Below, piece after piece: positions 1 through 9,585 of a stretch of 64,000 nucleotides of DNA; within the stretch, counting starts at the first letter, position 1, and every line of letters begins with the position of its first letter. The stretch comes from Balanoglossus misakiensis (Eukaryota; Hemichordata): contig CM082588.2 of NCBI GenBank assembly GCA_040954595.2, forward strand, positions 3,162,001 to 3,226,000, in the 5' to 3' direction. The translations under genes were made by a program, and so were the position numbers. The notes under the pieces are model-generated. The model was given only the letters and a program-made list of their open reading frames with translations. It was not told the origin of the DNA and did no database searches.

Positions 1-176
1 CTGGATGAGTAAGTTGGTTGTAACGACGTACGTGATTGGCTGTACATGTCTCTCTGTTTCTAATCTCTCCAATAATAAAACAGTTTCTTTTCAAGTTGAA
101 AGGCGTTTGCTTAAGACAGATTTTCACTGTTTTTGAAAACTGACAATTTCAGTGTGCTTTTATTTGTGTCGATCAG

Positions 177-3100
177 CTTGATGAAAAATATGACATCATA
201 CTACAGCAAGCAGTTGATATATGAAGATATCGAATGGACAGATGGAGACATTTGTGCTGCTTTGTTTGTCCAAGGGGAAGTCTGGTGCCGGGCGAAGATT
301 GTGGCCTTGTTACCGGGAGACTTGTGCGTGGTAAGTTGTCAAGTCTGCTGTAGGCTTTTTCCATTGAACTTTTTTCCATTGCTTTGGCTGAATTTGATGA
401 TGCCTGAAGCAGCTGTCAATGACGTGTTGAGTTTCAATTTCTCGTCAGGTCATATACACAGACTTCGGGAACTCGGAGGTCGTCGCCCTGACAAATCTGA
501 GAAAGTTGAACAGGGAGTTCAGCTTGCCGTCCCCCTTTGCAATATGCTGTTACCTGGCTGGTCTCCAACCTGCTGGTGGAAAGACCTGGACCAAGACGGC
601 GTGCGAATTTCTGATAACTCTCATCTGTGGTGTCCAGTGCTTTCTGGTCAACAAGGTTTGTGTGAAATTTGGACTTTCGTCAGATGTATATACTGATCAC
701 CATGTGTGGACACTATTGTCTGGCAACAGGGATTTTTTACAAGCCACTGTGAATCAAGATATTCATGTATGGTATAAAGGGTAAATTTAATGCTACATTT
801 CTGTGCAAATCTTTTGAGCAGAAAGATGACTATGGCAGTGGAATGCTTCCGATGGATCTTCTGTATGAGGTACCAGAAGATGTCAAACCAGAATCGCCTG
901 CAGATTCTACCGAAGGGGTGTTACTGAGTGTAGCCAAGACATTGATACTGCAGGGACTAGCATTACCTGTCAAGACGTAAGACATATATTTCACTGTCTG
1001 TCAACATACTAAATGTGATGATTTTAATTAAGTCCTGCATTTTCTTGAGTCATTAATGCATAGTGATTCAGGTGATCTGATACTACCCCGCCTCAAGGTT
1101 TACAGGAGTGTGTTTGGAAAAATAAAGAGTGAATGTTCCATAGGATGATTTCGTGTTGGTTAATCTTGTTAACCAAAGGCTTAATATTTTCTTTTCACTT
1201 TCCAGACTATCATCCCAGACATTTTCACCCGATCAAATGTCCAGCATTGGCATTGTGGGCAAGAGAATCGATGACAAATCCAACGAGAACTCTGTGATGA
1301 AAGCCAAGGCCGTATCACTGATCATCAAGTCAGAGCACGCCAGTGACAGGACCCCGTCGGACGGAACCGAAAGCGAAGACGCGACGGACGGGATCTTCGA
1401 CGATGCGGATTCCGACGCGGAGAGGCAGATGTACGATTTGTCGGATGAGAGCTCGGCTGCTGGCGGCTTTGGGCTCGTCCGCGAATCTTCGTCCGGTAGA
1501 GACGACGCGGCTGCAGGTGATGTCAGGAGTGAAGAGATGCCACCACTGAGCTTCGATCTGAACGACCAGAAAAGTGACGAAAATAACCCTGTTGAAGAAG
1601 AGCATGTTCAGTCTGTTGCGGCCGTCGAGGAACATAGTGGTACCTCAGCTAATCAGCAAGATGATGGGAGTGATAGGAGTGGCCCCCGTGTCTCTGAACT
1701 TGACGGTGGCGGAGATATGAGCAGCACCCCTGTTGGTAAACCGGATGGCAAAGCCCAGCAGCTGATGCCGGATGGTGGCGGAGATAGGTTAGGCACCCCT
1801 GGTAAAAATGATGGAGGGTTTAGACATGGCATGGCTGCGACGTTATATGGTGGTGGTGGAGAAATGGTTGGTACCAGTGTTGTTAAAACTGATGGTGGTG
1901 TTAGGCGCCGTGTTGCTGCAGCATCACAGCAGGATGGTAGTGGAGATAGGGTCAGTCCCCCTGTCGCGAAGCCCGAGAGTGGAATCAAGCGCGATGCCCC
2001 TGCTGTGTGTCCAGATGGTGGAGGAGATAGGGTTGGTACCCCTGGCATCCAAACGGACAGCGTTGTCCTTATCAGCAGTGGCATTCGAACCAGCTCTCCG
2101 CTGATTGCTAGTAGAAGCACCAGCAGCAGTCCAGTCACATGCCAAGATGACAGCATCCGTCGCGGCAAAAGTTCTCCAGTGTCCGATGTTTGTGCAGACA
2201 GAGAGAGGGGTGCCAGCCCTATCATAAAAACAGAAGATGCAGCACCACAAACTTTGACAGCCCGGGCTGGAAGCCCCCCTGTCTTGCCACAAGCTGAACT
2301 TGGAGGTAGTGTCGCCAAACCAACACTAGGTGGAGGAAGAGTCAAGAGTGGCACCCACCTGAAATTGCAGTATCTCCCACCAGTTGTACCAACCAAAGAT
2401 GTTATCAAATTTTCAGTCACTTATGTGGACAGTGATGGTATGATATACGGACACGAGATCAGAGAAGGTAAGAGAAATATACTGTTACATCAAAGTCCAA
2501 TGTTTAACTTTTCTTCATTTGTCATATTTCATTTATTTCACTGTTGAATAAGGTTAAAACATGCATTATCAAGTGTCACAAAACATGCTTTTATTTGTGT
2601 TCTCATCAGAAAACGAGACCTTGATAAAAGTGATGCATAATCTGCAAGAGAAGTTTGGAACTAGTGATCTGTTAGCTGACGATTATGAGTGGAAGATTGG
2701 CCAGCTATGCTCTGCACAGTTTACAGATGATAAGCAGTGGTACAGAGCTAAGATAGTGGACATCACTGACACTGGAGTAGAAGTAAGTCTCAAGTCAGGA
2801 TGTTTGAGAAAGAGTGAGCACACCCTGCTCCCCATGTGGTACCAGTATGTGTTGCTTGTGAAGGTGATATCGCCCTAACTCTGATGTCATCCATTTTTAG
2901 GTGCTGTATGTTGACTTTGGTAACTCTGAGGTTGTCAACAAGCAGGTTCTCCGAGATGAAGTGGTGGACATGGATATTCCACAGCACTGTTTGGAATGTC
3001 AACTTCACGGAATTACCCCAGTATGTATATTGCTTCGTGTAGTGGCGTGTATCACCACCATTTAGGATATGTGACTATGTTGGAAAACATAGGATATTAT

Positions 3101-6100
3101 GTGAAAAATAGCTTGATGAAGAAATGTAATCTGTTTCAGAATTCCGGAAGTGGTAAATGGTGCAAGGAAGCCATTTATTTCCTGACCGAATCCCTTCTTG
3201 GCAATGTGTTCACTGTGTATGTAAAGGTAAGGAAGTTAAAAATCTTCTCAACGGCAGCAGAAAAAGGGGAAATCCTATATTTTGTTGGCACATATGTTAC
3301 CATGCAAAGACCAACTGTGTGTCCAAGCAACCTATGTACATGTATGTATGTTTCTTGGTGGAATAATGCTGACATCCTTGCTTAAACTAATTGTTTTTCT
3401 GTCCATGTTCCACAGACCCCACCCATCATTGGTAAGCCTCTGCAAGTCGACGTCAAACTGGAGAATTCCCCCAGCTTGTTGGAAGTTCTGGTCCATCAGG
3501 GTTGGGCCAGGTGTTTCAGTGACAGTCTGGTCATCAAGGATGTCAATGCCAACCCGTTGAAGTCGGTGTACAAACAGCCACAGTTGCCAGAGTACGGTGA
3601 CTACTTCCCGGTCACAGTGACACATATCAGCAACCCAGGAAGCGTAAGTTTTTGTGTTCCTGTTGGTGTGGAAGTAACAGTGTCGATGTGTGTTCATAAG
3701 CAGAAAAAGTCACACATGTGCAGTTCAGTCCAGCATTAGTCAATGACAACACACACCCATCTTTTTGTTATTTCCACATTTCTCTTTCATATGCCTGCCG
3801 TCTGAAACTAAACTTGACAAAATGAACGCTTAGTCGATGTAATCTTTTGTAGTACATTAACATGCAACAATCTACTGCCATGATTTCTAGGTTTGTATAC
3901 AGCGCCTTGGATCTCAAGGTAGTGGTGACAGTCCAGGTAATGATGCGGTCGAGGATTTGGAGGAGTTAGAACGAATCTCATCAGAGATGAACGAACATGC
4001 CGATGAGTTTGACATCATTGAAAATCCAGTGCCTGGTAAGTTGGCATTTTAGTCCCCACGGATGCAGTCCAGGGGGCATAATAGATTGCCTTTTGTTTGT
4101 CTGTCTGTCTGTCTGTGTTTGCAATATCTTACTACCATTCTCTTCTCAAGATACCCTGTCTTAATTGACCTGCTCCATTGTCATTTCTCTGTTCTCTCCC
4201 CAACAGGTATGGCATGTTGTGGTCAGTACACGTTTGACGATGAATGGTACAGAGCCGAGATTCTGAAGGTGAAGTCCTTGAGCCCACTGACTGTCCAGGT
4301 TGGATACGTTGACTACGGAACAACAGAAGTCATACCAGTGGAGAGGTAATTAATTAAGTTACAGTTGTGTACTTTAACATGGGGTCTGGGAGTTTGACAA
4401 GTCTTGTGAGTCTTTCTAGGGTTGTGTCATAAAGCAGGTTCTGCATTAGGTCTGTATGATCGCTCAGCACACAATGCCTTATTTGTTCATGATGTTTGGG
4501 ACTCTATTTCAGACTGAAAAAACTACCAGAGGAGTTCAAGAGTCTCCCCGTGCAAGCAGTGCAGTGTGAAGTCGTGGGATTGAAACCACCTTCCTGTGTG
4601 CCATCCAATGTTGAGCTAGTGGCAGGGACCCCATGGCCTGTTGGGTCTCTGCACGCTCTGACCAGTCTAGTAATGGACCACCGGATGATGGCAACTGTTA
4701 AGGTCAGTCATGGTTCTGTCACATCAAATATAACCTATACTCCTTGGTAAATTGAGTGGTTCTCAAACATGAGTTTATAATTTTATTACTCGGACTGTAA
4801 CATTTGCTTTGTCAGTTGTTTTTATGGCGTACTAGTACATAATGAAATGGTCACACAGAGTCACTTCTATATTTAAGCAACCTCTTGATGAAACTATATC
4901 GATGATATACCATGCAAAAATTTATGCCACCTTGTTCTGAGGGTATGATGTAGTGTATAAATATCTGTCTGCAATATTTATTGTAGAAGGAAGACAATAA
5001 ATTGAAGGCCTTGCTGTTCACCTCCACACCAACCGATCAAGTCATCGCCCCTCTGGCATTCCAGCCACTGATAGAACAAGGTTTGGGTGAATTGGACACT
5101 GATGCTATTGACAAGTAAGTGTTACACCATCATATGCAGAGTTTTTGTCAAGGGTCAGTGCAGTACCCTGGTAAAATTTGACCAGGTTTTCCCGTTCATT
5201 TGACTGCTGTTCCCCTTCAGTGCAGTCTTATGAACGCCATAAGGCGAACAATGTTTATCTACCCCATTTCTGAGTGCCATCGTCCTTAGTAAAATCTGAG
5301 GGGATGTCATATTCAGATTATGGTACATTACATGTTAGGCCATATGTCAAGACCACAGACAAAGAAAAGACAGATTTTCTTTGGGCATTGTTCAAAGGTG
5401 CCAAACAGCACCGTAATCCCCTAATGGTCGTCTCAGTAGTGGTACGTCTTATGTAGCTCTTCCGAAGATTTTCAAACGCGTCGCATTCGACTTTTTCGGG
5501 ATTTTTGCCAACTAACAAGCGAAAGCGTCCTCGTAAAAGTTCGCGTTTTTACCATCAGAAAGTACTAACCGAAGAGGCGAATGAGACAAATTTTGCACGG
5601 GGAGGTGAGTTTGACTTTTCAAAGTTACTCTCAAAATTTTATGAATATGCAATAAGCATCTAAGATCTAAAATTTGAAGGCCTTATCTCATTGGTGTCAA
5701 ACAGTATACTCATTCTAGTTTTCATATAAGCACGTGAAATTATCAATTATGCAGGAGAACATAAACACTCTCCTGGTCCCCATAGTCTCACACCATTTAT
5801 GCTCATTTGAACAAGAAAGGCCTTGTGTTTAAGGAGACGACCATAGCTTCAAGTGGCAAGGTTTTGATTCTGGTCTGTCTTTTCTTTTGTCTGTGGTCAC
5901 ATCTGACTTCACTGAATTTGAACAACACTTTGAAGATGCACTGATCTCATCAGTATTAACATTAAAAAAATAGTTTCTTGCATGTACCAAGTTAGATTTG
6001 TGAAATTCCGAATGAATTCCTTATGACACTGTATATGTGTGAATGAGTAAATAAGTTTCAACTGTATATCACAGAGTCGTTTTCCTTTTTTTTTTCATCA

Positions 6101-6147
6101 GGAGCATGGCTGACCTTGCCAAACATGGTGTGAAGTCCGTCCCGTAG
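177..6147 (+). CDS. Multi-Tudor domain protein, 3' part (5' end outside window)
   Basis: Thirteen exons join in frame: 177-330, 449-655, 759-976, 1206-2467, 2610-2782, 2901-3020, 3140-3226, 3416-3643, 3891-4035, 4207-4345, 4513-4702, 4987-5114, 6102-6147 (TAG at 6145). All have AG/GT borders and compatible phases. About 1030 residues are in the window. At least three Tudor cores are visible: exons 1-2 (WCRAKIV...VIYTDFGNSEVV), exons 5-6 (WYRAKIVD...VLYVDFGNSEVV) and exon 10 (WYRAEIL...VGYVDYGTTEVI). Each is followed by the SNase-like tail typical of extended Tudor domains. Exon 4 is a long acidic, Ser/Gly-rich linker with a degenerate repeat. Family knowledge: such TDRD proteins bind methylarginine on Piwi-type proteins in germline granules. 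I cannot tell TDRD1, RNF17/TDRD4 and other members apart without the N-terminus. The family call is firm; the first exon border is less so. Confidence 0.87.
1701..2047 (+). repeat. Degenerate DGGGDR-GTP coding repeat in Tudor linker exon
   Basis: Within the long linker exon the translation shows five imperfect copies of a short block: DGGGDMSSTP, DGGGDRLGTP, GGGGEMVGTS, DGSGDRVSPP and DGGGDRVGTP. They are spaced about 20-30 residues apart. The DNA copies (gatggtggcggagatagg-like) are diverged. This looks like an old in-frame minisatellite in a disordered region between Tudor domains. Confidence 0.7.
4098..4116. repeat. (GTCT)n microsatellite
   Basis: Short tetranucleotide run of GTCT units in the Tudor-gene intron between exons 9 and 10. 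Confidence 0.8.
5351..5898. mobile_element. Probable MITE-like element with 24-bp inverted ends
   Basis: The ends are inverted copies of each other. The left arm at 5351-5373 begins gaccacagacaaa and continues gaaaagacag. The right arm at 5875-5898 is its reverse complement with one extra A. The interior is about 500 bp, without a convincing ORF. It sits in the last intron of the Tudor gene. No clear target-site duplication was seen by eye, so the exact ends are uncertain. Confidence 0.5.
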
Positions 6148-6527
6148 TGAGAAAATGCACGCAGGGAGCGTGATATTCTGTAGCAGCTTGGAATATCATG
6201 GAAATTCCTTCTGCATTTCACGTTTAGTTGAACACCATTTTCAGACTCTTTTGCATGTATTTATGGTTTTTTTGTTTTGTTGTATCTATTGATTTAGTGA
6301 GAGAAAAAACCTCCACTCAAAGTGTTGAATGAAGCTAGTAGACAATATTAAAGTTACTTTTGCCTGGTGCCTTAAGAGAAAAAATCGACAAGTTACTTTA
6401 TGTAACTGTGTTGGTCAATGGGTTGTCAAAAGCACTGTGTACCTGTTATCTGCAAAGAGCACTAACTTTCCATGTTATACATTTCAGAAAAGTGACGATT
6501 TTTCCAATTTGACTTTTTGTTATAACA

Positions 6528-6533
6528 AATAAA
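6528..6533 (+). terminator. Poly(A) signal of the Tudor gene
   Basis: Canonical AATAAA about 380 bp past the Tudor stop codon and the first good signal downstream of it. Confidence 0.6.
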
Positions 6534-6575
6534 CACTTTCAATTATTAGAGTTAATATAAAAGAATTTGTCTTGT

Positions 6576-6581
6576 TTTATT
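6576..6581 (-). terminator. Candidate poly(A) signal of Ig receptor 1
   Basis: TTTATT on the + strand reads AATAAA on the minus strand, about 370 bp beyond the stop of the first Ig receptor. It lies only about 45 bp from the opposing Tudor-gene signal. Confidence 0.45.
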
Positions 6582-6951
6582 ACCATTACATGGGTAATTT
6601 TTACCATGAGACAATGTTTGTAGTTTTACATCTGTGTACATCATAGGCCAATTTAATCCAGTTTAAAATGGATTGAGAGAATTCTCATTAACATGGTAAA
6701 ATTCTGGTTACTTCACTCGATGAGGAGTGTCCTATATCGTTATGTATGTTCCAGGTACAATTCAGATAAAATACAGAAGGCCATAAACATAATGAGAATG
6801 CTGACAAGTATATCATTCTAAAGAAAGTGAAATAATGTAAAAAATGGGCGACTTTGTCCCTTTGAGACGAGGATTTCCTTCGTGTAAGAATTGTCAACAA
6901 GTTATGAACTGGGTATGCTGTTCTCCGGTTTCTCAATGTGCTAAAGGGCGG

Positions 6952-8808
6952 CTATACAGCAGTCTGTTTGAAACCCTTGACCGTTTTGCCAGTTTCCAGT
7001 GGGGCGCCCTCAGTGAGATGGGGTGCGGTTGACTTTATGTCTGGCGTCAGAGATGGTGGAGAATGTTCAGGTCTCTGCAGGGTGGGACTCGCATTCTCTG
7101 CACAGTAGTCGGGAATGGAGAGATCAAAGTCTACCTTTGATGATTCCAGTTGTTCTTCAGTAGTGGCGGGTTTCGTGTGCGCACTGCCCATTTCTTGGAG
7201 TTGATGATCTCCCGAGCATCTGCGCCGTTTTCTCTTTGCTGGGCCAGCGTACGTGAGGAGGAGACTCAGTAGACAGGCCAGGATCACCACAGCGACAGCC
7301 ACCGTCCCGGCAAGGATGTAGAAATTCGTTGACAATGTCAAGAGTGCCGAGGCTGTAGAAGGCGGTGGTGGCTGCTTTGGCGACTGCGGCGTCTGGCCAA
7401 TCGTGGTCGGGCGGCCAATCGTGGTCAGGTTTGTGGTAGAAAGCACAGTGTACGGTTCTGTGTGTTGCCTGATGAGATTGGCCGCATCCCTGGTCGCACT
7501 GGTGAAAATGCGTGCATGCACAGAACTTTGGTTGAGAGAATTTCTTGCTACGCATTCTACTTCCACTACACCGTCATCGTCTGACGGATTTGATACATTC
7601 AGCAGGGAATAGCCGCTATCACTAACCACTACAGCCGTGTCTTCCGACACCCGCACGTTATTCACCCACCATTGATATTCAAGTATCTCCGGATTGGCCG
7701 ATGCTGAACAGTTGAATGTGACCACATCGCCCAGTTTCACTTTAGCCTCTAGTGGGGAAATCAGTACAGATACCGGGGAATAATTAACGTTGATTGGGCC
7801 AATCTCACATTTGCGATCAGTCGTCACCGCCTGTCCTGTCATTTCACAGCGTATCACGGCGCCTGCGTCTTTCTCCGACACCACCCATGCACTTCGTATG
7901 TACATGTACGAGCCTTTAATGTCGTCGCGCGCGGTAATGTTTCCGTCGATTATTTCCCCGTTTCTAACCAAAGTCAGGACAACGGGTGCGTTGCCGCCCT
8001 CCGCTGAACAGCCAACCTCGATGAGATCTCCGATTTCGTATATCACAATGCCTGCGCCTTCTGGCCGGCACACGGGGTATTCTCCATCGGGTGCGTACAG
8101 CACAGTGAGCGTGGCTGTTTCAGACCGCAGAATCTCGTCACCAGCGCCGGAGTATACAGCACACTGGTAATCGCCGGCATCAGTTCTCGACACCCGAGTT
8201 ATCTCCAAGCTGAACTTCCCCGCCTGCAAGCTGCCCACGATGGAATAACGGGAGAGTTCGCTTGCTTGATTATTCGCCGCGGTTATCGTATAGTCCGACG
8301 AAATCCGGGAACCCCCTTTCAACCAGCGCACCGTCATAAAATTGTCCAAGAAATTTCTCAGTCGACAAGGAAGAACGTGGGTGCTGCCTTCCACTGCTGT
8401 CGCGTTTGACGGCTGCGAGTGAAAGGAAGGCGGGGGAATCTGCCGCACTCTCAGGGAAAGACTGTCGGAACTTCCAGCGAAGCGACCGTTTGAGAATACG
8501 TTGCATCTGTAATCTCCCTGGTCGGCTGAGTTTGCGCGGTTTATGGTTAACGTGTAAACGTGGTCAATCTTATTGTCCGATCTGCCGTATTTGGTAGTAC
8601 CAACGGTGAATCGGGGAAGGGAGGCATCGTTGAAGACCCAATGCACGGTGTATCCCGTCGCCCTCGGCAGCCCGCTCACCTTGCAATGCAGTGTCGCCGT
8701 ATACCCCCGTGGTACATCTCTCGTGCCCCAAATCGTGGTGGTGACCAGGCCATCGCTTGAAGCTACTTGAAAGAATACAAACATCCAAACTTTCATTTCA
8801 AATGGCAT
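6952..8808 (-). CDS. Four-Ig-domain type I membrane receptor, intronless
   Basis: Uninterrupted 618-residue frame. The open frame extends further 5', but the first true ATG is at 8808; it is followed by a hydrophobic stretch (MKVWMFVFFQVA) that reads as a signal peptide. Four Ig-like domains: about 24-121 (C42-C102, DQGDYRC), 129-236 (C148-C216, DAGDYQC), 238-343 (C267-C321) and 346-437 (C367-C419). Then a Thr/Pro-rich stalk, a transmembrane helix about 494-521, a basic stop (KRKRRR) and a 90-residue tail without a consensus ITIM. The first two domains look V-like. It is a clear paralogue of the next gene at 9586-11523, with the same architecture and linkers. A cell-surface recognition or adhesion role is likely; the ligand is unknown. 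An intron in the 5' UTR cannot be excluded. Confidence 0.85.
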   Translation of the reverse strand: MPFEMKVWMFVFFQVASSDGLVTTTIWGTRDVPRGYTATLHCKVSGLPRATGYTVHWVFNDASLPRFTVGTTKYGRSDNKIDHVYTLTINRANSADQGDYRCNVFSNGRFAGSSDSLSLRVRQIPPPSFHSQPSNATAVEGSTHVLPCRLRNFLDNFMTVRWLKGGSRISSDYTITAANNQASELSRYSIVGSLQAGKFSLEITRVSRTDAGDYQCAVYSGAGDEILRSETATLTVLYAPDGEYPVCRPEGAGIVIYEIGDLIEVGCSAEGGNAPVVLTLVRNGEIIDGNITARDDIKGSYMYIRSAWVVSEKDAGAVIRCEMTGQAVTTDRKCEIGPINVNYSPVSVLISPLEAKVKLGDVVTFNCSASANPEILEYQWWVNNVRVSEDTAVVVSDSGYSLLNVSNPSDDDGVVEVECVARNSLNQSSVHARIFTSATRDAANLIRQHTEPYTVLSTTNLTTIGRPTTIGQTPQSPKQPPPPSTASALLTLSTNFYILAGTVAVAVVILACLLSLLLTYAGPAKRKRRRCSGDHQLQEMGSAHTKPATTEEQLESSKVDFDLSIPDYCAENASPTLQRPEHSPPSLTPDIKSTAPHLTEGAPLETGKTVKGFKQTAV

Positions 8809-9585
8809 GGTGACAGAGAGAAAAAAATATGCGCGGTGCAGTGCAGGTCTGTGAAAATGTTCGCGAATATGAGTAACCGGAGAATGTACTGTGTGTAACT
8901 GTGTATCACTGATAAGCTTAACACTTGTATGTTTGTCAGTTGCCAATTAGATGGCGTTTTGTTGATATATAAGAGTATAGCTGTGGGGAAGATGAGGCCT
9001 GTCAAAGTGATGTCACTTCCGTCTATAATATAAATATATGTATTTCCGCGTGCCTTTTCCCTTTACGATTGCAAAGTTGATGTAATTTTCTCATCATAAA
9101 CAAGGAAAAGTTCCACGTGGAAGTTGGCCTGTTGTTTATGTTAAAAATCAAAATGTGTGCCTTGGTTGTCACATCCTGCCACCCGGTGTTTCATATTTTT
9201 TCATCGGCAAATTTTCGTCGCGGTTAATCCCAGATATAGAATTATGTTTTGCTATAATAAGTGTACAAAAGTGACGCAACCTCGGCTTGGTACCAACATT
9301 TTTGAACTAAAAATGCACTTCCGTCTAAAATATGCGACCTCATTGCGAGGTTATCGTTTTTCCGCAGTCTCGTAATGAAACGGGAAATCTAATTATAGTG
9401 CTTCAGAAGTAAGACGCTACTTCGGGTCATCTACCAGGTCATACGTTATACTGCATCTTTCTATCCGTTTCCGATCAGAAACGTTTCAGTCCACACACTT
9501 TCTGTTCAGTAAAGATAGGGAGACATTCGAGAATGTCGAGGTAACGATCAGTGACCTCACAAACGCCCGCTACTGTTTTACTTGA
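8809..9585. other. Intergenic spacer between the two Ig receptor genes
   Basis: No coding exon recognised. AT-rich motifs near 8965-8975 and 9022-9040 could serve as core promoter of the downstream minus-strand receptor, but nothing singles out one of them. Confidence 0.4.

Larger units (their letters stand above)
6148..6951. other. Convergent 3' region between Tudor and Ig-receptor genes
   Basis: No coding sequence. It holds the 3' UTR of the Tudor gene from the left and, on the other strand, the presumed 3' UTR of the first Ig receptor from the right. Confidence 0.6.

Noticed and set aside
1653-2420. Minus-strand 255-codon frame opposite the Tudor linker exon
   Set aside because: Antisense shadow of a GC-rich low-complexity exon; no splice signals or domains.
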